Origin: JBNJFY01 sp051747265 | GTDB taxonomy: Bacteria > Bacteroidota > Rhodothermia > Balneolales > Balneolaceae | DNA: 64,000 nt | NCBI GenBank assembly: GCA_051747265.1 | Contig: JBNJFY010000001.1 | Coordinates: forward strand, 186,001 to 250,000 | Direction of reading: 5' to 3' | Shown: positions 1-7,621 of the stretch, in pieces | How the letters are laid out: the number at the start of each line of letters is the position of its first letter | Position numbering within the stretch: the stretch's first letter is position 1 | Notes under the pieces: model-generated | What the model was told of the DNA's origin: nothing | Database searches by the model: none | Seen by the model: the letters and a program-made list of their open reading frames with translations, nothing else | Program-made: the position numbers and the translations under genes

Positions 1-151
1 CAACGATACGACTGCCCAGCAGATAGGGGAAATCCAATCGGTAACCGCCTACTTGTACCAAGGCGATAAGTATCATCATCACCACGGCACTTACCAATCC
101 TGCCGCAGCAGCATATCCGTAATAAACCTCCATGACCACATCCATTTCCAT
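1..151 (-). CDS. Hypothetical membrane protein, N-terminal part (runs off the window)
   Basis: The minus strand is open from an ATG at 151 to the window edge, giving 50 residues. A strong ribosome-binding site (GGAGG) lies 7 bases before the ATG. The visible protein has one hydrophobic helix at about residues 13-34, rich in Ala, Val, Met and Ile, followed by a short polar segment. This looks like the first transmembrane helix of an integral membrane protein. It is divergent from the AraC-type gene that follows. No family can be named from this fragment. Confidence 0.6.
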   Translation of the reverse strand, partial: MEMDVVMEVYYGYAAAAGLVSAVVMMILIALVQVGGYRLDFPYLLGSRIV

Positions 152-279
152 GATAAGTCCTCCGCTAATTATATATTCCCCATTTGTATATTATTAACAG
201 TAACTTATCTGCATTAATTCAAAATGCTCACCATCACTTTACTAATAACCTATCCAGTCAGCTTTACTACTTCTTTTCA

Positions 280-1029
280 ATGATCAACAATACGTACTAT
301 TGCCTGAATGACTGTTTGATCTACCAAGGCAAAGTGGGCAGATCGGACCTCCATGCGCATCACTATATTCAAATGGGCATTAGTGCGGAACCGGTCTTTA
401 AGCTTCGATCTGATAACCAACAGAACTATCAACCGACCACGTCCTATTTTATCCCTTCGGATCAACCCCACCAATTAGCTCTCAATGGTGATGCGCCCGT
501 ACTCATGGTCTGGCTGGATCCAGAACATCAGACTTCCCATACCTACCAAAATGACGATGGCATACAACCATTATCTGCGGCGTTACAAACCCATTTGCAA
601 CCGTTGGCCAAAGAGCCTTTAAATTGTCGAAATGCTCTGCAGATTCGAAATGCAATCATTGGTCATTCGTTTGATAAGCAACAGGAATTGGATGAACGTC
701 TGGCCACAGCCATTAGCTGGATCAAACAACACCTTACCCATCAGACTATCACCAGCGAAGTTCTAGCGGACATTATCCATCTCTCCAAAAGCCGATTCAT
801 GCATCTATTTTCTGATCAGGTGGGCATACCCGTTCGAAAGTTCATTCTCTGGCAACGACTGCTCCATGCATTACAGCATCTGTCCGAAGGTGACACCATT
901 ACCGAATCAGCGCATGCCGCTGGTTTTACTGATTCCGCTCACATGAACCGCACGTTCAAAACCATGTTTGGGATCACACCATCTGCCATTTTCAAAAACA
1001 GCAGGTTTATACAAGTCTCTGCCTGTTGA
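280..1029 (+). CDS. AraC family transcriptional regulator
   Basis: This is a 249-residue one-component regulator. The N-terminal half resembles the cupin-like sensor domain of AraC proteins, with a His-rich HAHHYIQMG segment. The C-terminal ~100 residues form the double helix-turn-helix domain: SEVLADIIHLSKSRFMHLF for the first HTH, and ESAHAAGFTDSAHMNRTFK followed by the family's typical FGITPSA for the second. I chose the ATG at 280 because the extra 32 residues from an upstream TTG at 184 look like no known domain; that start is still possible. The ligand cannot be predicted. The gene reads toward the PepSY-like gene and the lactonase-like gene, and a repeat at its 3' end recurs before the lactonase, so the lactonase is a plausible target (inference). 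Confidence 0.85.
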   Translation: MINNTYYCLNDCLIYQGKVGRSDLHAHHYIQMGISAEPVFKLRSDNQQNYQPTTSYFIPSDQPHQLALNGDAPVLMVWLDPEHQTSHTYQNDDGIQPLSAALQTHLQPLAKEPLNCRNALQIRNAIIGHSFDKQQELDERLATAISWIKQHLTHQTITSEVLADIIHLSKSRFMHLFSDQVGIPVRKFILWQRLLHALQHLSEGDTITESAHAAGFTDSAHMNRTFKTMFGITPSAIFKNSRFIQVSAC

Positions 1030-1030
1030 C
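1000..1030 (+). repeat. Direct repeat copy 1 (overlaps the araC-like stop codon)
   Basis: A 31-bp sequence beginning AGCAGGTTTATACAAGTCT recurs at 2261-2291 with only two mismatches. This copy encodes the last residues and stop of the AraC-type protein. Its ends form an imperfect dyad (AGCAGG and CCTGTT). The pair brackets the PepSY-like gene and an AT-rich spacer. Confidence 0.8.
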
Positions 1031-1163
1031 ACCATATATCTTTACCATGTCATGTATAAGTCCTTACCAATCTATCTTAGGTGGATCCATACATAACATG
1101 GCAGATACAACTCAGTATTGTAGATAGGAAATCTTAATTATTTGCCCTCCCAAAAACGGCAGT

Positions 1164-1703
1164 TTAATCGTTTAATTCACCAAGGAAAGGACGCTTCTTC
1201 TCATTTCCCATCCTATCAAAATACACCGTTTTCTTTTTGCCATCCTTAGCTAGAGTAACCTTATATGTTTTTTGATCCTCTTTAAAGTTACGGATGACTT
1301 CTTGGTTACCGGTGATCGTCCAACCTTGGTATGCCTCGTCGGCAGCAATCTTTTGGGTTATGGCAGTTGGAAGAGCGGCATTTTTCATTGTTGCCTTGGA
1401 GTATCTGAGCTTCCCAGTTTCGTCATAAATAGCCCTAATTGTGTACCCCTTACCCTTCGCTTCAACTACATAGCTGTCGAAATCACCTTTCATCGGTGCC
1501 CATTCTGAGGTAGCTCTATCATATGAATACCATTTTGTGTTATCCATACTCCATGTAGGAAAATCACTTTGAATAGCAGTAAGGATTACACTTGGAATAT
1601 TCTTTTGATCTAATTCTCTCTTCTGGGCTTCAGCAAAGGTGCTAAACAATAATAAAGTTATAAATGCTATTAACTTCGATAATGTCAATACTCTTACATT
1701 CAT
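1164..1703 (-). CDS. Secreted PepSY-like (BLIP-like) domain protein
   Basis: The 179-residue protein starts with a signal peptide: basic residues, a hydrophobic stretch LIAFITLLLFSTF, and cleavage probably after AEA. The mature part contains two PepSY-like/DUF2874-type units, recognisable by the pattern of a short helix (VILTAIQSDFP; AITQKIAADEAYQG) followed by W and Y/F strands and the phrases YVVEAKGKGYTIRAIYDETG and YKVTLAKDGKKKTVYFDRMG. Such proteins are periplasmic or outer-membrane associated in Bacteroidota and have no assigned reaction. The gene lies alone on the minus strand between two plus-strand genes, in a more AT-rich stretch bounded by direct repeats, which suggests insertion. 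Confidence 0.75.
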   Translation of the reverse strand: MNVRVLTLSKLIAFITLLLFSTFAEAQKRELDQKNIPSVILTAIQSDFPTWSMDNTKWYSYDRATSEWAPMKGDFDSYVVEAKGKGYTIRAIYDETGKLRYSKATMKNAALPTAITQKIAADEAYQGWTITGNQEVIRNFKEDQKTYKVTLAKDGKKKTVYFDRMGNEKKRPFLGELND

Positions 1704-2333
1704 TTTACTTACCTCAATAATTTCTTATAAATAAATTAGTAATTGCTATTAATTTCAGATACCAATAAATATACCCTTAGCCCCTCTAAAATAACCTTAC
1801 CACACCTCTACACAATTAACGAAACCCCCTACAACTATCAGCCTATCCATGCACAACAAATACGCTAAAAATCTAACACATTATCACACTAACACCCATA
1901 TATTATTTATCATTAACCATTACCATAAACAAACATAGTCATTATTACCCACCACACAAACAACATAATTATCATTTCAAGATAGTATACACATCTACCG
2001 TTCGTGGCAATAGCACCAACACCCAAACATATACCAACACCTATAATATTAGCCAATAATATGAATATGTATTCCATTAATTTTTCACTTTTTTTATATA
2101 GTAACTATTACACATGATTAGTTAATTACATGATGCGATCAAACAATTAAATGTACAGAGTGTATTTCAAGCATACTTCATGTACTGACCTTTTATAACC
2201 AGCTTTATTTCGAGTCTCTCTAGTTTGGCATGGATTGGTGCCCTTAGCTTTTTTAAGATTAGCAGGTTTATACAAGTCTTTGCCTGTTAACTCGGCTATT
2301 CTGTAAGTGAACCTTTAATCAACAGGAGTACTT
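1704..2333. other. AT-rich intergenic region with a G-poor tract
   Basis: No convincing gene is present. Positions 1801-1980 contain 54 C but only 5 G on the plus strand, an extreme strand asymmetry. In a rightward transcript that would be an unstructured C-rich RNA, the kind of sequence Rho loads on. In a leftward transcript it would be the C-poor upstream region of the PepSY-like gene. The right part contains the second copy of the 31-bp direct repeat and the ribosome-binding site of the next gene. Confidence 0.6.
2261..2291 (+). repeat. Direct repeat copy 2 (upstream of the lactonase-like gene)
   Basis: This is the second copy of the 31-bp repeat at 1000-1030 (29 of 31 positions identical). 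It lies 43 bases before the ATG of the lactonase-like gene, so it could be a regulatory site. Alternatively it is a leftover of the araC 3' end after the intervening segment was inserted. Confidence 0.8.
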
Positions 2334-3170
2334 ATGGAAATTTACCCTCTTAAAACCGGATCAGTAAAAGTTAAACAAGCACAGAAAAGCAGAGAAACCG
2401 GAGGCATGCTGCGAGTTATTACCGGCAGCGAATGGACCGAATGGTTACCTATATATGCCTGGCTGATCAAACACCCCGAAGGTACCTTTGTGGTAGATAC
2501 CGGAGAAACTTCCCGAACTGCCCATCCAGACTACTTTCCCTCTTGGCACCCCTACTATCGCTATGCGGTAAAGATGGATGTCTCCCGTGATCAGGAGATC
2601 GATCAACAGCTTAAAAAGTATGATGTGGATCCGGCCGATGTAGAAACCGTGGTGCTCACCCATTTTCACACTGATCACGCGGGTGGTCTGTACCATTTTT
2701 CGAACAGCGACATCTTGGTGCCCGAGGTAGAATATGGAGAAGCGAAAGGTATCATGGGACAACTGCGCGGTTACCTACCCCAGCACTGGACCGATTGGTT
2801 TAACCCAACGGAAATCGCTTTTACAAAACATGCATATGGTCCGTTCCAACAGTGTATGCCGCTAACTAGTGATGGCAGTCTCACCATTGTACCCACTCCG
2901 GGCCATACCAATGGCCATGTCTCCGTAGTCGCCAACACCGGGAAGGAGCGCATTATGTTTGCCGGTGACACCAGTTATACACAGGATTTGCTATTGAACC
3001 AACAACCGGACGGGGTCAGTCCCAGTGCTGGAATCGCCCAACAAACCCATCGCAACATATTAACGCTGGCCGAACAGACTCCCCTAGTCTATCTGCCCTC
3101 TCATGATCCCGCTTCCGCGCAGCGATTAGCAGACCGAGAAGCTATTGGCAACACTAGTGGATTGTTTTGA
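2334..3170 (+). CDS. MBL-fold hydrolase, N-acyl homoserine lactonase family
   Basis: This 278-residue metallo-beta-lactamase-fold enzyme resembles AttM/AiiB-type lactonases, which open the lactone ring of acyl-homoserine lactone signals. The zinc ligands are visible: HFHTDH at residues 110-115, His191 in PGHTNGH, Asp212 in AGDTSY and His257 in LPSHDP. The AGGAG ribosome-binding site 8 bases before the ATG supports the start. The family is cytoplasmic and has no signal peptide, as here. The nearby AraC-type regulator may control it. Substrate specificity cannot be told from sequence, since related MBL enzymes hydrolyse other esters and lactones. The stop codon abuts an octamer-repeat element. 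Confidence 0.85.
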   Translation: MEIYPLKTGSVKVKQAQKSRETGGMLRVITGSEWTEWLPIYAWLIKHPEGTFVVDTGETSRTAHPDYFPSWHPYYRYAVKMDVSRDQEIDQQLKKYDVDPADVETVVLTHFHTDHAGGLYHFSNSDILVPEVEYGEAKGIMGQLRGYLPQHWTDWFNPTEIAFTKHAYGPFQQCMPLTSDGSLTIVPTPGHTNGHVSVVANTGKERIMFAGDTSYTQDLLLNQQPDGVSPSAGIAQQTHRNILTLAEQTPLVYLPSHDPASAQRLADREAIGNTSGLF

Positions 3171-3373
3171 TTGATGGATTGACGCGGCTGACGCCGCTAA
3201 TGATAGAGTGACGCGCCTGCGGCGCTGAGTGATGGAGTGGATCTTTGCCGTTAATAAAAAATTGCCTTTCTGGTTGGGCAGTTGCCCTATACCAATTTCA
3301 AGAATTATCGCCAGCAGCCAAATAGTCACTCCATCACTCAGCGCCGCAGGCGCGTCACTCTATCACTCTATCA
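3171..3373. repeat. Octamer inverted-repeat element, gene-less form
   Basis: Two arms built from 8-bp units (GATGGAGT, GATAGAGT) and GC-rich blocks (CGCCTGCGGCGC) face each other around an 87-base core. A 38-bp stretch at 3202-3239 is the perfect reverse complement of 3327-3364. The right arm runs into the alcohol dehydrogenase gene and supplies its last codons and TGA. The same unit sequences flank the four-helix-bundle gene at 5.4-6.0 kb, so this looks like an empty form of that element. It may also act as a terminator hairpin between the convergent genes. Confidence 0.85.
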
Positions 3374-4387
3374 TTCCATCACCAGTACGGCGCGAAATCG
3401 GGCTTGGTTGGACATCATGGAGTTGTAAGCTTCTTCTGCTTTTTCCAAGGGATAGGTTTCGATCATAGCAGTTGAATCGGTCAGGGCACTGAAGTTGAGG
3501 GTATCTTCCGAATCCATGGCGGTTCCACTGGCCCAACCGGTCAGGGTTTTCTTGCCAGCAATCAGCTGCATGGGGGAGACTTCGATAGGTTGCATATCGG
3601 CGCCCACAGTTACTACGGATCCGTTGGGACCCAGCCCGTTGAAGATTTCTGAGATAGCTTCCGAATTGGGGGCAGTGGCTAGAATAAGATCGGCGCCCCC
3701 CATGGCTTGCAGTTCTTCTACTACGTTATCATCGGAGGCGCTGAGGAAAGCATGCGCACCCAGTTTTTGGGCCAGCTTCTCTTTGCTTTTACTTCCGGAT
3801 ACAGCCACCGTTTTGAATCCCATCTGGTGAGCGTACTGAATCCCCAGGTGACCGAGCCCACCGATGCCCTGGATGACCACCAGATCGCCCGGTTGGACAT
3901 CAGAATTGCGTAGCGCATTAAATACCGTGATTCCGGCACAAAGCAATGGGGCGGCTTCCGCGGAGTCCAATTCTTCCGGCACAGCAGCCAGCGCTTCAAT
4001 GGGAGCCACCATATATTCTTGATAGCCACCGTCGTAACTAATTCCGGTGACTCGTGCATTCTCACAATTGATGAAATCGCCTCGGCGGCAGGGTTCACAC
4101 TCAAAGCAATGTCCGCCATGCCAACCCACGCCTACACGCTGACCTTCTTTCCAGCTATTCACTTGAGCACCCTTTTTCTCAATCGTGCCAATGACTTCGT
4201 GACCCGGCACTCGTGGAAACTCAATACCCGGGTACACCCCTTCCTTGGTGAACATATCACTGTGGCAAACACCACAGGCCTGCACCTTGATCAAGACTTC
4301 TTCCTCACTGGGTTTGGGGATTTCACGTTCAACAAGTTCAAAATCACCACCGGCTTTGCTTACTTGTACGGCCTTCATATAATTCAT
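3371..4387 (-). CDS. Zinc-dependent alcohol dehydrogenase (MDR family)
   Basis: The 338-residue protein has the complete medium-chain dehydrogenase layout. Catalytic zinc ligands are Cys41 (CGVCHSD), His63 (PGHE) and Cys150. Four structural zinc cysteines are at 94, 97, 100 and 108 in the GGHCFECEPCRRGDFINC segment. The nucleotide-binding motif GIGGLGHLG is at about 174-182. It should oxidise alcohols or reduce aldehydes with NAD(P) in the cytoplasm, most like AdhA/AdhP-type enzymes. The length is normal. It follows the DUF4412 gene on the same strand after 150 bases. Its last codons lie in the octamer-repeat arm. Confidence 0.92.
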   Translation of the reverse strand: MNYMKAVQVSKAGGDFELVEREIPKPSEEEVLIKVQACGVCHSDMFTKEGVYPGIEFPRVPGHEVIGTIEKKGAQVNSWKEGQRVGVGWHGGHCFECEPCRRGDFINCENARVTGISYDGGYQEYMVAPIEALAAVPEELDSAEAAPLLCAGITVFNALRNSDVQPGDLVVIQGIGGLGHLGIQYAHQMGFKTVAVSGSKSKEKLAQKLGAHAFLSASDDNVVEELQAMGGADLILATAPNSEAISEIFNGLGPNGSVVTVGADMQPIEVSPMQLIAGKKTLTGWASGTAMDSEDTLNFSALTDSTAMIETYPLEKAEEAYNSMMSNQARFRAVLVME

Positions 4388-4537
4388 TTGGATTGGATTA
4401 TATACACTGTTCGATTAACGCAATGGTTATCGCGCACGAATAGTTTCATTGAATGAATGTCGTCGTATAAAGGGGCTAGCGATTTAATTTCTAGTTATGT
4501 TACTAGATCCACTTGCCCCTTTCTACAGCTAACTAGA

Positions 4538-5299
4538 CTACTGCCGGCGATTTAATATACTTCCCAACCCCATTTTTGAATAACCCTCGGGAATGGTAAC
4601 CAAGTCTTCGTTTATCTCCATCAATTTAATTTCAGTAGCAGTCATACGTGTGGTCAATCGACCTTTTTGATCATAGACAGCAACTTCTAGTGGAAATAGA
4701 TTGTAGTCATTAATCTGTGATTGCCAAGTATAACGTTGCTGCTGATTGCGCCCGGCAGACTGCATAGGAACAAATGCTCCCAGTTCATCGGTCAACCATG
4801 CTTCAGTCCGATAGCCCTCTTCCTCATCTTCGAAAACGTATTTCTTCGCTCTGTATCCGAGGATTTCATTGGTCTCACCCGTGGCAGCCATTTTTAGCTT
4901 GTTCAGATCCTTTTGCTCAATTTCCTGATCCTCAGGTTCATAACCTTCCATGTTCAGAGACATCTCCATATACATTTTTTGCTCAGGCATCAGCATATAG
5001 GCTTTATCCTGTTTAAAAATCATCACGCCAGATCCACCGGCTCCCATTCCCATGCCATTACCCCGATTTCGCTTGTTGTTTGTCATTTTATCCATATCCA
5101 TTTCCAAGCGCATAGCTTCGGGCCGGATATAATAGGTGAGCGTAGCGTTATTGGGATGCTCCTCTCCAGACATCACATAAACGGCTTTCCCCTCAAAGGC
5201 CTGTTGGGCTTGCGCCACTGCTTGACCTACAAATAGCGTTAATACAACACTAGTTATCATCGCAAGACTGAACTTGTACACTGCATTTACATTCTTCAT
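4538..5299 (-). CDS. Secreted DUF4412 domain protein
   Basis: The 253-residue protein begins with a signal peptide (FSLAMITSVVLTLFVGQAVA, cleavage likely near AQAQQ). The rest matches the DUF4412 type: a beta-rich periplasmic or outer-membrane-associated fold with lines such as AYMLMPEQKMYMEM and ILGYRAKKYVF, plus a Met- and Gly-rich insert (GNGMGMGAGGSG) near residue 82. This family is widespread in Bacteroidota-like genomes with no assigned function. It looks distantly like LolA-type lipoprotein carriers by strand pattern, but that is only an impression. It may be co-transcribed with the alcohol dehydrogenase 150 bases downstream. Confidence 0.7.
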   Translation of the reverse strand: MKNVNAVYKFSLAMITSVVLTLFVGQAVAQAQQAFEGKAVYVMSGEEHPNNATLTYYIRPEAMRLEMDMDKMTNNKRNRGNGMGMGAGGSGVMIFKQDKAYMLMPEQKMYMEMSLNMEGYEPEDQEIEQKDLNKLKMAATGETNEILGYRAKKYVFEDEEEGYRTEAWLTDELGAFVPMQSAGRNQQQRYTWQSQINDYNLFPLEVAVYDQKGRLTTRMTATEIKLMEINEDLVTIPEGYSKMGLGSILNRRQ

Positions 5300-5396
5300 A
5301 ACGTACCTGATGTGTTTATAATTAATAGTAGATCCATCAACGTGGTTAGCCCAGACCGCTATATTTTATTCGCCAAATACCTGTAAACTTTGTAAG

Positions 5397-6004
5397 GGTG
5401 GGCGCGGCTGGCGCCGCTTGATGGAGTGATGGAGTGAGGCGGCTGGCGCCGCTGAGTGATGGAGTGATAGAGTGATAGAGTGATGCGCCTGCGGCGCTGA
5501 GTGATGGAGTAAATTTTTCGGCATCTACTTAATCATTGCTGAAAGCAACTTAAAAATGGACAATATTAGAGAATTAACTTTTGTAAGTATTTCATCCGAT
5601 GATTTGATGAATTCCACATGTAAAGCAATCTCGAGTTGGGCATCTATTTCCACCAAAGAAGACCGGGCAATATCTAAAAATCTTCGCTTTTCTGCTTTAG
5701 ACCCTCTCGCAGATCCTTCAGCAATATTCGAGGTAACAGATACAGCCGCGCGTTTGATCTGGGCGGTCAAACCGAACTTTTCATCATCGGGAAACTGACG
5801 GGTCAATTCATAAATATTTTTAGTTAGATCCAGTGAAAGCTTCCAGACTTGATATTTCTTGTGGCTTAATTCCAGCATTTTTTAAGTACATGTACCATTA
5901 GCAAAGGTAACCTTACAAAATTCGCAAAAATTTACTCCATCACTCCATCACTCCATCACTCTATCACTCCATCACAAAGCGGCGTCAGCCGCGTCACTCA
6001 ATCA
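5397..6004. mobile_element. Octamer inverted-repeat element carrying a four-helix-bundle gene
   Basis: The left arm (about 5397-5518) and right arm (about 5926-6004) are inverted arrays of GATGGAGT/GATAGAGT octamers interspersed with GC-rich palindromic blocks (GCGGCTGGCGCCGC). The inner ends are an exact 19-bp inverted repeat, AGTGATGGAGTAAATTTTT at 5500-5518 against 5926-5944. The arms enclose only the four-helix-bundle gene: the stop codon is 6 bases from the left arm and the ATG 47 bases from the right arm. The unit sequence is shared with the gene-less element at 3171-3373. Mobility is inferred; no transposase is present. Confidence 0.7.
5525..5878 (-). CDS. Four-helix bundle protein (23S rRNA intervening-sequence/Avd-like)
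   Basis: This 117-residue protein belongs to the S23/IVP-type four-helix bundle family (TIGR02436-like). Diagnostic segments are VWKLSLDLTKNIYELTRQFP, FGLTAQIKRAAVSVTSNIAE and GSARGSKAEKRRFLDIARSS, then a Leu-rich last helix. Relatives include proteins encoded within 23S rRNA intervening sequences and the Avd accessory protein of diversity-generating retroelements, which forms a positively charged pentamer that binds nucleic acid and the reverse transcriptase. The present gene is not in an rRNA gene and has no reverse transcriptase nearby. It sits alone inside inverted arrays of octamer repeats, so a role in spreading or maintaining those repeats is a reasonable hypothesis. Confidence 0.88.
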   Translation of the reverse strand: MLELSHKKYQVWKLSLDLTKNIYELTRQFPDDEKFGLTAQIKRAAVSVTSNIAEGSARGSKAEKRRFLDIARSSLVEIDAQLEIALHVEFIKSSDEILTKVNSLILSIFKLLSAMIK

Positions 6005-6073
6005 TCCCCTGTCATTCCTTCTTAGTATCCGATATATTGAACGTAAACGAAATAAGCATCTAACCAGAGTATT

Positions 6074-6460
6074 ATGGATCTACAAATCAGCGGTCGTGTG
6101 GTTAAAGTATTGGAAGAACAATCAGGCGAAAGCAAAAATGGCCCCTGGCGCAAACGTGATTTCATCTTAGAGACCGGAGGGCAATATCCACGTCAAGTTT
6201 GTGTGACCCAGTGGGGCGATAATATTGACCAAGCCGATGTCTCCGAAGGCGAACAAGTAACGGCACATATCAACCTGTCCAGTCGTGAATATAATGGTCG
6301 CTGGTACACCGATGTGAAGGCCTGGAAAATTGAAAAAGGTGATTCCAACGGTGGCAATGCTCCGGAAGGTTCCTCGGATCAATCCAGCACGCATGTCAGC
6401 TCTTCGGTGGATTTAAACAATCTCAGCGATAGCGATATTGATGATGAGCTGCCCTTCTAG
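6074..6460 (+). CDS. DUF3127 domain protein, OB-fold-like, with SSB-like acidic tail
   Basis: The 128-residue protein matches DUF3127, a family typical of Bacteroidota-group genomes. The first ~90 residues look like an OB fold (ISGRVVKVLEEQSGESKNG, WRKRDFILETGG, YTDVKAWKIEK). A low-complexity Ser/Asn/Gly linker follows, and the protein ends in DSDIDDELPF. That end strongly resembles the acidic DDDIPF-type tip by which single-strand DNA-binding proteins recruit repair and replication partners. A single-strand DNA-binding or SSB-like role is therefore a good inference; the family itself remains uncharacterised. A rho-independent terminator follows the stop codon. Confidence 0.85.
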   Translation: MDLQISGRVVKVLEEQSGESKNGPWRKRDFILETGGQYPRQVCVTQWGDNIDQADVSEGEQVTAHINLSSREYNGRWYTDVKAWKIEKGDSNGGNAPEGSSDQSSTHVSSSVDLNNLSDSDIDDELPF

Positions 6461-6483
6461 CTCTATTCCTGTTTAGTTTTTTT

Positions 6484-6517
6484 AAATCCCAGTGTTAAAA
6501 GTGCTGGGATTTTTTTA
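6484..6517 (+). terminator. Rho-independent terminator after the DUF3127 gene
   Basis: A 9-bp stem AAATCCCAG/CTGGGATTT with an 11-base loop is followed by a run of T. It starts 24 bases after the stop codon. Confidence 0.85.
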
Positions 6518-6625
6518 TTCCTCATCTCCGTCGGATAACAGCATATTGCGCTAGAAAGATCTAACTAGGAGCTTTTAGCATAACTTTTATATTACTATTT
6601 ATCTATATAGTAATTATCTATCGTC

Positions 6626-7537
6626 ATGCAGCTCCTCATTCACCGGATCCACCAACAGTTATTTAATGAACAGCTCAGTGACCGGCTGGAGCTGATCACC
6701 CTGTATCTGGCCTCCATTGGATTCTTGGTACATTTGATATTGGTCTATGCTCAGCAATTCGGATTCATCGATGTTCCCCGGGACCTAGCCGGACTACTGG
6801 CTAGCCCCATATCAGCCATCTACACGCCCTTTTCCATTATTCTGGGATTTGAGGTGTATCTACTCATCTATCACTTGCCTCGCTCCTTTTCGGTTTCTAT
6901 AGCCAAGCAGTACGAAATCATTTCGCTCATTCTAATCCGGCGAGTGTTCAAAGATATATCCAAACTGGATTTCGAGCACATCGATATCTTTGCGGCTGAG
7001 CATCTGCAACTGTTGTACGATATAGTAGCCTTTCTGATCATCTTTTTTCTTTTATTTGCCTTTCGATACCTGTTGGCCCATCGTAAAAAGAGCACCCAAC
7101 TACAGAATCTTCGCAATTACATAACCATCAAGAAAGCGCTCTGTATCCTAATATTTCCCGTGCTCATCGGGATGTCGCTATTTAGTTTCAGCGGCTGGAT
7201 CCAGGAAGTCTATCATTATGGTTCTGGTTCGTTGGTGGATCTGAGTAATTTCAACCGGATTTTCTACCATGATTTCTTTGCGGCGTTGATCATCATTGAT
7301 GTGCTGATTCTCTTAGCATCGTTTCGCTATACCAATCGCTACAGTCTGCTGATCCGTAATACCGGGTTTGTGATCACCACCATATTGATTCGGCTTTCCT
7401 TTTCCGCCAAAGAATTGCAGAGTCTCATCCTCATCGTATCCGGCGTTTTGATCGGGGTGATTATTCTTTATTTATATACGCTCTACGAAAATATAGACGA
7501 ACATACCCTCAATCAGAGTCAGCTGGAAGAAATCTGA
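6626..7537 (+). CDS. Polytopic membrane protein of unknown function
   Basis: The 303-residue protein has about six to seven predicted membrane helices: around residues 22-43, 62-88, 134-150, 171-190, 215-232, 245-258 and 265-285. Between helices are charged stretches such as YEIISLILIRRVFKDISKLD and RYLLAHRKKSTQLQ. No conserved catalytic motif or transporter signature is recognisable. The start at 6626 is an ATG without a clear ribosome-binding site, which is common in this group. It lies 84 bases before the P1 peptidase gene and could be cotranscribed with it. Confidence 0.6.
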   Translation: MQLLIHRIHQQLFNEQLSDRLELITLYLASIGFLVHLILVYAQQFGFIDVPRDLAGLLASPISAIYTPFSIILGFEVYLLIYHLPRSFSVSIAKQYEIISLILIRRVFKDISKLDFEHIDIFAAEHLQLLYDIVAFLIIFFLLFAFRYLLAHRKKSTQLQNLRNYITIKKALCILIFPVLIGMSLFSFSGWIQEVYHYGSGSLVDLSNFNRIFYHDFFAALIIIDVLILLASFRYTNRYSLLIRNTGFVITTILIRLSFSAKELQSLILIVSGVLIGVIILYLYTLYENIDEHTLNQSQLEEI

Positions 7538-7621
7538 CCCATACATCCACTGGATCCTCTGCAAGAGTTGCTCTCATCACCTATCTTGGGGGAAACGTCA
7601 ATTCGGGTAAAACCAAACACT

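Noticed and set aside
5525..5878. Diversity-generating retroelement
   Set aside because: The four-helix-bundle gene resembles Avd, but no reverse transcriptase, template/variable repeat pair or target gene was seen in the window.
3171..6004. Octamer arrays considered as CRISPR
   Set aside because: Units are only 8 bp, without regular unique spacers, and no cas gene is present.
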